From Caulobacter zeae (GTDB lineage: Bacteria > Pseudomonadota > Alphaproteobacteria > Caulobacterales > Caulobacteraceae): a stretch of DNA of 64,000 nt. The position numbers were made by a program, and so were the translations under genes. Shown here in pieces: positions 1 through 9,243 of the stretch. Position 1 is the first letter of the stretch. Every line of letters starts with the position of its first letter. Location: assembly GCF_002858925.1 (NCBI RefSeq), contig NZ_PJRS01000019.1, positions 37,391-101,390 on the forward strand. Direction: 5' to 3'. The notes under the pieces are model-generated. The model ran no database searches and was not told the origin of the DNA. It saw only the letters and a program-made list of their open reading frames with translations.

Positions 1-1610
1 AGGCCGCCCTCGCCGGCTTCCGGCGAGACGTGGCCGATCGACAGGCCCGAGGTGCCGCCCGAGAAGCGGCCGTCGGTGATCAGGGCGCAGGCCGCGCCCA
101 GGCCCTTCGATTTCAGGTAGGTGGTCGGGTACAGCATCTCCTGCATGCCCGGGCCGCCCTTGGGACCTTCGTAGCGGATCACCACGACCTCGCCGGCCGT
201 GACCTTGCCGCCCAGGATGCCGCTGACGGCGTCTTCCTGGCTCTCGAACACGCGGGCCGTACCGCGGAAGGTCAGGATCGACTCGTCGACCCCGGCCGTC
301 TTCACGATGCAGCCTTCCGGCGCGAGGTTGCCGAACAGCACCGCCAGGCCGCCGTCCTTGGAGAACGGGTGCTCGACCGAGCGGATGACGCCCTTCTCGC
401 GATCCAGGTCCAGTTCCTCCCAGCGGGCGGCCTGGCTGAAGGCGACTTGGGTCGGCTTGCCGCCCGGGGCGGCGCGGAAGAACTCCTGGGCCGTGCCGCT
501 GTTGGTGCGGCCGATGTCCCAGCGAGCCAGGGACTCGGCCATGGTCGCGGCGTGGACGGTAGGCTGGCTGGCGTCGATCAGGCCGCCCTTCTCCAGCTCG
601 CCCAGGATGGCGGGGACGCCGCCGGCGCGGTGGACGTCTTCCATGTGCACGTCGGCCTTGGCCGGCGCGACCTTCGACAGGCAGGGCACGCGGCGCGACA
701 GACGGTCGATGTCGGCCATCGAGAACTCGACGCCGCCCTCGCTGGCCGCGGCCAGGAGGTGCAGCACGGTGTTGGTCGAGCCGCCCATGGCGATGTCCAG
801 GCTCATGGCGTTCTCGAACGCCTCGCGCGTGGCGATGCCGCGCGGCAGGGCGGTGACGTCCTCCTGTTCGTACCAGCGCTGGCACAGGTCGACGATCAGG
901 CGGCCGGCTTCCTTGAACAGGGCCTCACGGTCGGCGTGGGTGGCCAGGACCGAGCCATTGCCGGGCAGCGACAGGCCCAGGGCTTCGGTCAGGCAGTTCA
1001 TCGAGTTGGCGGTGAACATGCCCGAGCACGAGCCGCAGGTCGGGCAAGCGGCCTTCTCGATCGCCTCGACTTCTTCGTCCGTGTACTTGTCGTCGGCGGC
1101 CACGACCATGGCGTCGACCAGGTCCAGCGAGCGGATCGCGCCCTTGATCTGCACCTTGCCGGCCTCCATCGGACCGCCCGAGACGAAGACCACCGGGATG
1201 TTGAGGCGCATGGCGGCCATCAGCATGCCCGGCGTGATCTTGTCGCAGTTGGAGATGCAGACGATCGCGTCGGCGCAGTGGGCGTTGACCATGTACTCGA
1301 CCGCGTCGGCGATCAGTTCGCGGCTGGGCAGCGAATACAGCATCCCGCCGTGGCCCATGGCGATGCCGTCGTCGACGGCGATGGTGTTGAATTCCTTGGC
1401 CACGCCGCCGGCGGCCTCGATCTCGCGAGCGACCAGCTGGCCCAGGTCCTTCAGGTGCACGTGGCCTGGGACGAACTGGGTGAAGCTGTTGGCCACGGCG
1501 ATGATCGGCTTGCCGAAATCGCTGTCCTTCATGCCGGTGGCGCGCCACAGGCCGCGGGCGCCGGCCATGTTGCGGCCGTGGGTGGAGGTGCGTGAGCGAT
1601 AGGGAGGCAT
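1..1610 (-). CDS. ilvD: Dihydroxy-acid dehydratase, C-terminus cut off by window edge
   Basis: Catalyses dehydration of 2,3-dihydroxy-3-methyl acids to 2-keto acids, the third common step of isoleucine and valine synthesis, in the cytoplasm with an Fe-S cluster. The reverse-strand translation starts [20 protein letters not shown] and contains the family blocks [50 protein letters not shown] and [15 protein letters not shown], with the cluster and metal-binding cysteines present. It shows about 536 codons; the family has about 610, so roughly 80 C-terminal residues lie outside the window. The ATG is at 1608-1610. It is transcribed divergently from a LysR gene 96 bp away, which may regulate it (inference). 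Confidence 0.97.
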   Translation of the reverse strand, partial: MPPYRSRTSTHGRNMAGARGLWRATGMKDSDFGKPIIAVANSFTQFVPGHVHLKDLGQLVAREIEAAGGVAKEFNTIAVDDGIAMGHGGMLYSLPSRELIADAVEYMVNAHCADAIVCISNCDKITPGMLMAAMRLNIPVVFVSGGPMEAGKVQIKGAIRSLDLVDAMVVAADDKYTDEEVEAIEKAACPTCGSCSGMFTANSMNCLTEALGLSLPGNGSVLATHADREALFKEAGRLIVDLCQRWYEQEDVTALPRGIATREAFENAMSLDIAMGGSTNTVLHLLAAASEGGVEFSMADIDRLSRRVPCLSKVAPAKADVHMEDVHRAGGVPAILGELEKGGLIDASQPTVHAATMAESLARWDIGRTNSGTAQEFFRAAPGGKPTQVAFSQAARWEELDLDREKGVIRSVEHPFSKDGGLAVLFGNLAPEGCIVKTAGVDESILTFRGTARVFESQEDAVSGILGGKVTAGEVVVIRYEGPKGGPGMQEMLYPTTYLKSKGLGAACALITDGRFSGGTSGLSIGHVSPEAGEGG

Positions 1611-1679
1611 GGGAAAATCTCAGTGTCGGCTGTGGGGTTATTACCGCCGCTGACCGTGCGAGCAAAATATATTAAAAGA

Positions 1680-1693
1680 CGACCATTAGGTCG
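1680..1693. promoter_or_regulatory. Inverted repeat in the ilvD/lysR divergent region
   Basis: CGACC-ATTA-GGTCG is a 5-bp inverted repeat with a 4-nt centre, 13 nt upstream of the chosen LysR ATG and in the only intergenic space between lysR and ilvD. It follows an AT-rich stretch (1666-1678) that could hold promoter elements. A LysR operator for autoregulation and ilvD control is plausible, but the repeat is short. Confidence 0.35.
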
Positions 1694-1706
1694 CATGAGA
1701 TATCAA

Positions 1707-2603
1707 ATGGACGTCCGACAGTTCCGCCATTTCGCCGCCGTGGCCGAGACCCTGCACTTCGGCCGGGCGGCCGAGCGACTGCGCATGACCCAACCGCCGC
1801 TCAGTCAGTCGATCATGGCCCTGGAGAAGGAACTGGGGGCGGCGCTGTTCGTGCGCACCAAACGCAACGTGCGGCTGACGCCCCTGGGCGAGCAGTGGCT
1901 GCCGCAGGTGCAAGAGGCGCTGGCGGCGCTGGACGCGCTGCCCGCCGCGGCGCGGCGGATGCGCGACGGCCAGAGCGGCTATCTGGCGCTATCGTTTGTC
2001 AGCACCGCCGACTACAGCGTGCTGCCCTCGCTGGTGCGGCGCTATTCGCAGGCCTATCCGGAGGTCGAAATCCGGCTGTTCGAAGCCACCAGCGACGTGC
2101 AGCTGCCGGCCCTGGTCGAGGGCGAGCGGCACGCGGGCATCATCATCCCGCCGACCGACCAGCCCCTGCCCGCCGCCCTCGCCTATCGCCGGCTGCTGCG
2201 CGAGCCGCTCGTGGCGGCCGTGCCAAGCGCCTGGATCGACGAGGGACGCATCGCCAGCGACGCGGTGCTGTCAGCCGACGAGCTTCTGGCCTCGCCGCTG
2301 ATCCTGTTTCCCAAGCACGTGGCGCCGAATTTCCACGACCTGGTGACCGGCCACTACCGCGCGCTGGGCGGCGACGCCCACATCGCGCAAGAGGCCATCC
2401 AGATGCAGACGATCATCAGCCTGGTGTCGAGCGGCCTGGGCGTGGCGCTCGTCCCCGCCTCGCTGCGCAACCTGGCGCGCACGGGCGTCACCTATGTGCC
2501 GCTGGCCGGGACCGCCCCCGAACTGGAAACGGGCCTGGCCTGGCGCAAGGGCGAGATCAGCCCGACCCTGGCCAACTTCCTGAAGCTGACCGAGCAGGGC
2601 TGA
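1707..2603 (+). CDS. LysR-family transcriptional regulator
   Basis: A DNA-binding regulator of 298 aa, the usual LysR length. The N-terminus MDVRQFRHFAAVAETLHFG followed by RAAERLRMTQPPLSQSIMAL is the winged helix-turn-helix. Residues from about 90 onward form the periplasmic-binding-like effector domain. I start at the ATG at 1707, because this gives the canonical LysR N-terminus; an in-frame ATG at 1695 is the alternative. It is divergent from ilvD, so regulation of branched-chain amino-acid synthesis or of a linked metabolite is possible but not shown. The effector is unknown. Confidence 0.9.
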   Translation: MDVRQFRHFAAVAETLHFGRAAERLRMTQPPLSQSIMALEKELGAALFVRTKRNVRLTPLGEQWLPQVQEALAALDALPAAARRMRDGQSGYLALSFVSTADYSVLPSLVRRYSQAYPEVEIRLFEATSDVQLPALVEGERHAGIIIPPTDQPLPAALAYRRLLREPLVAAVPSAWIDEGRIASDAVLSADELLASPLILFPKHVAPNFHDLVTGHYRALGGDAHIAQEAIQMQTIISLVSSGLGVALVPASLRNLARTGVTYVPLAGTAPELETGLAWRKGEISPTLANFLKLTEQG

Positions 2604-2616
2604 TCATCTCTAGCCT

Positions 2617-5445
2617 CTAGAACTTCGCGCGGACGCCGAAGTAGTAGCGCGAACCGAAGGTCTCGTTGCCGATGTAGCGCGCATCGGCGTTGTATTCCCG
2701 GCGCACTTCGTCGGTCAGGTTCACGCCTTCGACAAAGACGGTGATGTTGTCGTTGACGTTGTAGCTGGCCGAGGCGTCGAGGGTTCCGAATGCCTTGTTG
2801 AACTCGGGCCAGTTGCCGCGGCCGACCGGGGTGATCAGCCAGTCGCCGCGCCAGTTGTAGGACGCCCGGGCGCTGACCTTTTCGTTCTCGTAGTAGAACG
2901 AGACATTGTAGCTCTTGCGCGACAGGCCCGGGAACGTCAGCGCCTCACCGGTGATCAGGTTAGGCTGCTTGAAGCCCTTGTCCTTCTGATAGGTGAAGTT
3001 AGCCAGGACGCCGAAGCCCTGGAAGGGTTCCGGCAGGAAATCGAAAGCGTACTGGCCACCGATTTCGAGACCGTCGATCGTCACTTGATCATCGCCGTTG
3101 ATCGGCGTGGTGATGCGGAAGGGCCTGGGCTCGCCTTCCTCGAACTCGTCAACCGCCACATTCGTGATGAACGACGAGATCTCCTTGCGGAAATAGGTCG
3201 CCGAAATGAAGCTGTCGCGGCTGAAGTACCATTCCAGGCCGGCGTCGTAAGCGGTGGCCTCGAACGGCTGAAGGTTCGGGTTGCCGCGCGAGCCGGTGAA
3301 GCTGTTGCGGTCGATCGAGCGGCGCAGAGCCAGTTGGGCCGGCGCAGCGCGGGCCATGACCTTGCTGGCCGAGAAGCGGCCGATCAGCTTGCCGGGGATG
3401 AACTCGGCCCGGACGTTCAACGAAGGCAAGGTCTTGGTGTAGCCGCCCTCTGCCTCGCCCTCGACGTAGTTGACCTCCAGCCCAGACGGACCGTTGCTTC
3501 GGATCTGGTTGTAGCCGGTGGAGAGCGTCTCGGTGTCGACGACCCGCACGCCCAGCGTGCCGCTGATCGGCACGGGCAGTTCGTGGAAGTCGAAGTTGGC
3601 CTGAACGTAGGCGCTCTTGGTCTTCTCCTCGACCGACCAGGTGTCGAGGAAGTTCTGGAAGCTGCCCCGACCGCCAAAGGTCTCGGCGGTGTTAGGGTTG
3701 GGGTTGACTGCGTAGACGTCGTTCACCAGGCCGCTGCTCGCCAACGTGGCCGCGTAGGTGGCCATGGTGTTGTCGTTCCATCGGCGCACGCCGCCGGAAT
3801 AGCCGAGGTCGCCGGTCTGGAAGAACGGGATCCCCTGCTCGGTCGAGTTGAGGTTGACGATCTGCTCGAGCGTGGAGCACGGCGCCTGGGCCGATACGAT
3901 CGCGCTGGGATTACGGTCGGTCGGCGAACGAATATCGCCCGTACGGCAGCTCAGACGCGAAGTGCGCTGGTAAAGGATCTGGTTGGTCTCGAACTGCCTC
4001 GCCTGGACGCCGGCCTTGATCGAGGTCAGCCAGGAGACGTCCGGCTTGTAAGTGATGTTGAATTGCTGAGCGGTCTCCTCAGCGCTGTTGTTGCGCGGGT
4101 TGAACAGCGCATCGAGCCGTTGCACGCCTTGCCCGGTCGTGACGTCGAGGCCGGGGAACGAGAAGTTCGGCGATCCCTTGCCGCCCTTGTAGTCGATGAC
4201 CGCGCGCGGGATGCCGAACGCCGTCGCCGTCGAGTTGATCTCGTTGTTCTGCACCTCGGCGTTCGAATAGTCGAAGCGGGCGTCGAACACCCACTTGTCG
4301 AGCTTCCACTCGCCGCCGACGGCGGTGGTGTATTGCGTCCGCTCCAGGTCGCCCAGGATGTTGCGATAGACCAGGTCGATCGGGAAGGCTGACGTGCTGA
4401 CCAGTTCGAGGTGATCGACCGTGTTGTCGCCGCCCACCGTGGACTTGCTGTAGTCGATCTCGCCGCTGGTGCCGGTAAGCTGCAGGAACGAGCTGTTCAC
4501 CCGCTCCTTGGCCGTAGCGTAGGTGGCGTCGAAATAGGCCTTGAAGTTGTCGGTCGGACGCCACTCGACGACGGTGCTCAGCGCCTTTCGCTCGGTCTCG
4601 CGGCGGTCGATGATCAGGCGCGGGATCTCGGGAATGAAGTCGGCCGTGCCGTCGCCGTTGATGTCGGTGGGACGGCCGGTGACGCCTCCGGTGGGCCGCG
4701 CGCCCGCCCGGGTCGCCCAGCCCGTGGTGCGGGCGTTGTTGCTGTTCAGGTGCCGCTTCTCCCAGGTGCCCGACAGCAGGACGCCCAGGGTGTCGTTGAA
4801 GAAGGTGCGGCTGCCGATCAGGGCCAGCTTGGGGTCGTACTCCTTGGCGAGGTTCGAGTAGACGCCCTGCACCGAGCCGGCGACGAAGGGCTCCTTGCTG
4901 TCGAACGGACGGCGGGTGATGACCCGCACGGTGCCGCCGATGCCGCCTTCGGCCATGTCGGCCGTAGGCGACTTGACCACGTCCAGGCGCGAGACGAACT
5001 CGACGGGAATGTCGCGGAAATCGACGGCGCGGTCGCCGCCGCCGACGGTCAGCGACAAGGCCGACGTGCCGTTGATCTCGACGCGGTTCAGGCTGGGATC
5101 GGCGCCGCGGATGCTGACGCCGCGGCCTTCGCCGTCCTGGCGGCTGATCTGCACGCCCGTCACCCTTTGCAGGGCTTCGGAGAGGTTCTTGTCGGGGAAG
5201 TCGCCGATGTCCTCGGCCGAGATGCTGTCGACCACCTGAAGGGAGTTGCGCTTGACGTCCATGGCGCTGCGCAGCGAGGCGCGGATGCCGGTGACGACGA
5301 CTTCCTCGACGGCTTCGGGCTCTACGGTCTGGCCGGCGGCGGGCGCGGCCTGGGCGTGAGCGATGGCGGGGGCCGAAAGCAGGACGGCCGCGACGGCGAG
5401 GCGCGAGGCGCTGGTGCGCAGCTGGGCGCTGATGGGGGTCTTCAT
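2617..5445 (-). CDS. TonB-dependent outer-membrane receptor, probably for a rhamnose-containing ligand
   Basis: A 942-aa outer-membrane active transporter. A signal peptide (about residues 1-32, ending AIAHAQ) precedes the TonB box EEVVVTG, a plug domain (FPDKNLSEALQRVTGVQISR, then VSIRGADPSLNRVEING) and a long beta-barrel ending in YYFGVRAKF with terminal Phe. The plug resembles the Caulobacter/Xanthomonas carbohydrate-type TBDRs. The ATG at 5443-5445 has a GGAGAGG ribosome site; an in-frame start 63 nt upstream would add residues before the signal peptide and is less likely. It is divergent from rhaT across 270 bp, so rhamnose or a rhamno-oligosaccharide is the likely cargo (inference from context). 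Confidence 0.92.
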   Translation of the reverse strand: MKTPISAQLRTSASRLAVAAVLLSAPAIAHAQAAPAAGQTVEPEAVEEVVVTGIRASLRSAMDVKRNSLQVVDSISAEDIGDFPDKNLSEALQRVTGVQISRQDGEGRGVSIRGADPSLNRVEINGTSALSLTVGGGDRAVDFRDIPVEFVSRLDVVKSPTADMAEGGIGGTVRVITRRPFDSKEPFVAGSVQGVYSNLAKEYDPKLALIGSRTFFNDTLGVLLSGTWEKRHLNSNNARTTGWATRAGARPTGGVTGRPTDINGDGTADFIPEIPRLIIDRRETERKALSTVVEWRPTDNFKAYFDATYATAKERVNSSFLQLTGTSGEIDYSKSTVGGDNTVDHLELVSTSAFPIDLVYRNILGDLERTQYTTAVGGEWKLDKWVFDARFDYSNAEVQNNEINSTATAFGIPRAVIDYKGGKGSPNFSFPGLDVTTGQGVQRLDALFNPRNNSAEETAQQFNITYKPDVSWLTSIKAGVQARQFETNQILYQRTSRLSCRTGDIRSPTDRNPSAIVSAQAPCSTLEQIVNLNSTEQGIPFFQTGDLGYSGGVRRWNDNTMATYAATLASSGLVNDVYAVNPNPNTAETFGGRGSFQNFLDTWSVEEKTKSAYVQANFDFHELPVPISGTLGVRVVDTETLSTGYNQIRSNGPSGLEVNYVEGEAEGGYTKTLPSLNVRAEFIPGKLIGRFSASKVMARAAPAQLALRRSIDRNSFTGSRGNPNLQPFEATAYDAGLEWYFSRDSFISATYFRKEISSFITNVAVDEFEEGEPRPFRITTPINGDDQVTIDGLEIGGQYAFDFLPEPFQGFGVLANFTYQKDKGFKQPNLITGEALTFPGLSRKSYNVSFYYENEKVSARASYNWRGDWLITPVGRGNWPEFNKAFGTLDASASYNVNDNITVFVEGVNLTDEVRREYNADARYIGNETFGSRYYFGVRAKF

Positions 5446-5715
5446 GGTTTCCTCTCCAGTTGCGACTTGTCGTTGCTCAGGGCCATCGGGTGACGCCAAG
5501 GTCGACAAATTTCATATTATGGGATTAATTCCCTATAGTCGGGACGATAACCGGGAATTCGTGCGCATGTCGAGCGCCGCACAGTGTTTCAGGAAAGAAA
5601 TGACCGCCACCGTGTCCTCGCGGCGACGCTCGGCGCGGTTCGTTGACAAAGCCACGCCCGCTCGCGATGATCCCAATAATTAGAAAATCGTTTTGATATA
5701 TGGGAGTTGACGCCA
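5446..5715. promoter_or_regulatory. Divergent promoter region with palindrome GGGATTAATTCCC
   Basis: This 270-bp AT-richer region separates the TBDR and rhaT. GGGATTAATTCCC at 5521-5533 has GGGA/TCCC arms around TTAAT and lies 76 nt upstream of the TBDR start. A related fragment, TCCCAATAATTAG, lies at about 5671-5683 near rhaT. A local repressor or activator of a rhamnose regulon could bind here. No regulator gene lies next to it. Confidence 0.4.
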
Positions 5716-6783
5716 ATGAATCCGCTTATGGGCGTTTTCTTCCATTGGCTGGGCGGCCTGGCCTCGGCCAGCTTCTATGTGCCCTTCCGCGGCGTGCGCC
5801 GCTGGTCGTGGGAGATCTACTGGCTCACCGGAGGCGTGTTCTCCTGGCTGTTCGCCCCGTGGTTCTTCGCCTCGCTACAGACCCGCGACCTGCTGGGCGT
5901 GATGGGCCAGGTTCCCCCGCACATCGCCGGCCTCTGCATCCTGTTCGGCGTGCTGTGGGGCTTCGGCGGCCTGACCTACGGCCTGACCATGCGCTATCTC
6001 GGCCTGTCCTTGGGCATGGCCGTGGTGCTGGGCCTGTGCACCGTGTTCGGCACGCTGATCCCGCCGCTGGTGCGCGGAACCTTCGCCGACGCCCTGCTCA
6101 GCTCGACCTCCGGCCGGATCATCCTGCTGGGCCTCCTGATGACCGTGGCCGGCATCGTCGTCGTGGCCTGGGCCGGGGCCAAGAAGGACGGCGACCTGTC
6201 GCCCGAAGAGAAGCGCGCAGCCGTCGCCGAATTCGACTTCAAGAAGGGCCTGGCGGTGGCGATCTTCTCAGGCGTCATGTCGGCCTGCTTCGCCTTCGGC
6301 CTGGCCGCCGGAGAGCCGATCAAGAACATCTCGGCAGCCGCCGGCACCGGCCCGCTGTGGACCGGCCTGCCGGTGCTGTGCCTCGTCATGTTCGGCGGCC
6401 TGATCACCAACGGCGTCTGGTGCGCCTTCCTGATCGCCAAGAACCGCAGCGCGGGACAGTGGATCGGCCGCGCTTCCAGCGGCAAGGAATCGGCCGACAA
6501 GCCGCCGCTGCTGGCCAACTACCTGCTCAGCGCCCTGGCGGGCGTGGCCTGGTACTTCCAGTTCTTCTTCTACACCATGGGCGAGAGCCAGATGGGCAAG
6601 TTCGGCTTCTCCAGCTGGACCCTGCACATGGCCAGCATCATCATCTTCGGCACCCTGTGGGGCTTTGCCTTCAAAGAGTGGAAGGACGCTCGTCCGGCCG
6701 TGCGCAACATGGTCTGGGCCGGCGTGGCCCTGCTGGTCGGCGCCACCGTCGTCATCGGCTACGGCAACATGCTGGGCGCGTAA
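5716..6783 (+). CDS. rhaT: L-rhamnose/H+ symporter
   Basis: An inner-membrane L-rhamnose-proton symporter of 355 aa (E. coli RhaT is about 344). It matches RhaT along its length: FYVPFRGVRRWSWEIYW near the N-terminus, TYGLTMRYLGLSLGMA, then YFQFFFYTMGESQMG and FSSWTLHM near the C-terminus, with about ten hydrophobic segments. The ATG at 5716 has GGGAG nine bases upstream; a TTG at 5707 is in frame but has no such site. No other rhamnose catabolic gene is visible nearby, so catabolism must be encoded elsewhere. Confidence 0.93.
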   Translation: MNPLMGVFFHWLGGLASASFYVPFRGVRRWSWEIYWLTGGVFSWLFAPWFFASLQTRDLLGVMGQVPPHIAGLCILFGVLWGFGGLTYGLTMRYLGLSLGMAVVLGLCTVFGTLIPPLVRGTFADALLSSTSGRIILLGLLMTVAGIVVVAWAGAKKDGDLSPEEKRAAVAEFDFKKGLAVAIFSGVMSACFAFGLAAGEPIKNISAAAGTGPLWTGLPVLCLVMFGGLITNGVWCAFLIAKNRSAGQWIGRASSGKESADKPPLLANYLLSALAGVAWYFQFFFYTMGESQMGKFGFSSWTLHMASIIIFGTLWGFAFKEWKDARPAVRNMVWAGVALLVGATVVIGYGNMLGA

Positions 6784-6813
6784 GGGCCCCTTCCCTCACG
6801 GCTCGATTGGCCC

Positions 6814-7500
6814 TCACGTCTCGATCGGCACGAACGGCTTGGTGTTGGGATAGATCAGCTCGACCGGCGGCTCGCCCTCGCCCGGCTTCTTCATGCCGTA
6901 GCCGTTCACCGGCTGAGAGCGGTTGATCCAGGCGGTGTAGTAGAGGTGGTCCGAGCGAGGGTCGTCCGTATTCGGATGCAAGAGGATCGTCAGGCCCAGG
7001 CTGTTGAGCTGCAGCCACGGCAGGATCACGTGCAGCAGGTCGTTGGTGAAGCCGAAATAGAACGACGGCGTCACGTGCGGGCCGCGCGGGACCTGGTTCC
7101 AGTCGCCCAGCTCGACGACGAAGCGCTCCGACACCCAGCGCCGCAGCAGGGCCGCCTTCTGCGAGGTGTCTTCGTCGAAATAGACGTGGGCGTGATAGCT
7201 CTTGATGTCGGTATAGGCGCGCGGCTGCTGCGGCAGCGGCGCCTCGCCGGGCCGGATCGAGACCGGCTGGGGCGTGGCCTGCTTCCAGGTGTCGTAGCCC
7301 CACGGGCTCTTGCCGCCGGCCGGCGCACGCGGCTGGCGCGCGGGCGGCGGTACCTGGGAGCCCTCCTGCGCCTTGGCCCTGCCCGGCGCGACAATGCCGG
7401 CGGCGGCGGCCGCGACGCCGCCCGCCAGCAGCAGGTTTCGGCGCTGGATCTCGAGCTCGTCGTGCGTGGCGACAGGGGCGTTAGGGGTCGGATCGGTCAT
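6814..7500 (-). CDS. Tat-exported DOPA 4,5-dioxygenase-like protein
   Basis: A 228-aa protein. The N-terminus has a twin-arginine signal (QRRNLLLAGG, then an Ala-rich hydrophobic stretch ending at about residue 45). The C-terminal part matches the DOPA dioxygenase family: YHAHVYFDEDTSQ, GPHVTPSFYFGF, LTILLHPNTDDPRSDH. The His residues in YHAHVY, GPH and LLHPN are the expected metal ligands or active-site residues. The family cleaves catechols in plants and fungi and is usually small and cytosolic, so the exported form is unusual. I chose the ATG at 7500, because upstream residues do not extend the signal sensibly. It converges with rhaT. The substrate is unknown. Confidence 0.8.
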   Translation of the reverse strand: MTDPTPNAPVATHDELEIQRRNLLLAGGVAAAAAGIVAPGRAKAQEGSQVPPPARQPRAPAGGKSPWGYDTWKQATPQPVSIRPGEAPLPQQPRAYTDIKSYHAHVYFDEDTSQKAALLRRWVSERFVVELGDWNQVPRGPHVTPSFYFGFTNDLLHVILPWLQLNSLGLTILLHPNTDDPRSDHLYYTAWINRSQPVNGYGMKKPGEGEPPVELIYPNTKPFVPIET

Positions 7501-7731
7501 CGGGAAACTCGCACGGACGAAGCTTGGCTTTCGCCCATCAGGCCTCCCGGCGATCGCCGTCACAATTCAGATCAACTCGATAGGAATTCAGAAAAGCTGA
7601 CGGTTGCTTGACCCCACTTGCCGTTACGCACGAGTTTGCGCCCGCCCGTTCGACCCTTTAGGACCGCCCGTGCCCGTAAGCTTGCCCCTCCCCGCCGCGA
7701 CGCCCACGCCTCTATTTCGGGAGCCCGGCGC

Positions 7732-9243
7732 GTGACGAGGTTGAGACGTCGCGGCCTGGCCTCGATCAACTCCGAGGTCCGCGACGGCATCCTGCCCGCC
7801 GCCGACGGCGTCACCCGTGCGCCCGGCGCGCCAGAGGTCGATACGGCCAGGCGACCGCCCTATCGCCTGGTCGCCGTGATCATCGCCTGCGCGCTGTTCA
7901 TGGAGCAGATGGACGCCACGGTGCTGGCCACGGCCTTGCCGACCATGGCTCGCGACTTCGGCGTGCCGGCCACCAGCCTGAGCTCGGCCCTGACCGCCTA
8001 TCTGCTGGCCCTGGCGATCTTCATTCCCGCCAGCGGACGCCTGGCCGACCGCTTCGGCTCCAAGACCGTGTTCCGCCTGGCCATCGCCGTCTTCGTCGGC
8101 GGATCGGTGCTGTGCGGCCAGGCGACCAGCCTGCCCTTCCTCATCTTCGCCCGTTTCCTGCAAGGCGTGGGCGGGGCGATGATGATCCCGATCGGACGCC
8201 TGGTGCTGCTGCGCTCGGTGGCCAAGCAGGACATGGTCTCGGCGATGTCGTGGCTGATCATCCCGGCGCTGATCGGCCCGATCCTGGGACCGCCGATCGG
8301 CGGCTTCATCGTCACCTATCTGGACTGGCGCTGGATCTTCTATCTGAACATCCCGATCGGCGTGCTGGGGATCGTGCTGGTCACCCTGTTCATCGACGAG
8401 GTGCGCGGCGAGACGCCCGTGCGGGCCGATCCGGTCGGCTTCCTGCTGTCGGGGCTGTCGCTGGGCTGCCTGCTGTTCGGCTTCGAGATGACCAGCCGCG
8501 ACGGCGAACTGCCAATGGCCCTGGCGCTGATCGCCGTGGGCCTGGCCGCGGGCGGCCTCTACCTGCGCCACGCCAGGCGCCGCGCGGACCCGATCCTGGA
8601 CCTGTCGCTGATGGCCGTGCCGTCCTTCAGATTGTCGGTGATCGGCGGCTCGCTGACCCGCATCACCCAGGGCGCCCAGCCCTTCCTGCTGCCGCTGATG
8701 CTGCAACTGGGGTTTGGCATGACCGCCGCGGCCAGCGGCACGATCACCATCGCCGGCGCCATCGGTTCGCTGGCGATGAAGAGCCTGGCCCCGCGCATCC
8801 TGCGTCGCTTCGGCTTCCGCAACAGCATGATCGTCGGCGGCCTGGCGGCCAGCGCCGGTTACGCCGTCTGCGGCCTGTTCCGGCCCGGCTGGCCGACCTG
8901 GCTGATCTTCCTGACCCTGATGATCAGCGGCTTTTGCATGTCGTTCCAGTTCACCGCCTACAACACCATCGCATATGACGAGATCCCCCCCGAGCGGATG
9001 AGCGCGGCGACCAGCTTCTACGCCACCTTCCAGCAGTTGATGCTGTCGCTGGGGGTCTGCGCCGGGGCCCTGGCGCTGCATGTCGGCATGCTGGCGGGCG
9101 ATCACGCCACGCCACGGCTCGCCGACTTCACCCTGGCCTTCCTGATCGTCACGGCGATCTCGGCCTCGGCGACGATCTGGAACCGGCGCTTCGCCGCGGA
9201 CGCCGGCGCCGACCTGTCGGGCCGGCGCCGGGACGAGGACTAG
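7732..9243 (+). CDS. MFS drug-type exporter, DHA2 (14-TM) family
   Basis: An inner-membrane proton-driven exporter of about 503 aa. After a hydrophilic leader the first helix reads LVAVIIACALFMEQMDATV, then ATALPTMARDFG, the DHA2 (EmrB/QacA) signature. Motif A is GRLADRFGSKTVFRLA. About 14 hydrophobic segments are visible. The start is uncertain: I use the GTG at 7732 with GGGAG eight bases upstream; the frame is open further upstream. Its stop overlaps the stop of the convergent MFS gene (CTAG at 9240-9243). The substrate is unknown. Confidence 0.88.
   Translation: MTRLRRRGLASINSEVRDGILPAADGVTRAPGAPEVDTARRPPYRLVAVIIACALFMEQMDATVLATALPTMARDFGVPATSLSSALTAYLLALAIFIPASGRLADRFGSKTVFRLAIAVFVGGSVLCGQATSLPFLIFARFLQGVGGAMMIPIGRLVLLRSVAKQDMVSAMSWLIIPALIGPILGPPIGGFIVTYLDWRWIFYLNIPIGVLGIVLVTLFIDEVRGETPVRADPVGFLLSGLSLGCLLFGFEMTSRDGELPMALALIAVGLAAGGLYLRHARRRADPILDLSLMAVPSFRLSVIGGSLTRITQGAQPFLLPLMLQLGFGMTAAASGTITIAGAIGSLAMKSLAPRILRRFGFRNSMIVGGLAASAGYAVCGLFRPGWPTWLIFLTLMISGFCMSFQFTAYNTIAYDEIPPERMSAATSFYATFQQLMLSLGVCAGALALHVGMLAGDHATPRLADFTLAFLIVTAISASATIWNRRFAADAGADLSGRRRDED

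Noticed and set aside
30..1595. Long plus-strand open frames opposite ilvD
   Set aside because: The minus strand encodes an intact IlvD with all family motifs; the plus-strand translations are low-complexity Arg/Ala/Gly sequences expected from high GC.
1699..1706. GATATCAA next to the LysR start, matching one half of the island operator
   Set aside because: The left half-site is absent, and the position is 23 kb from the island.
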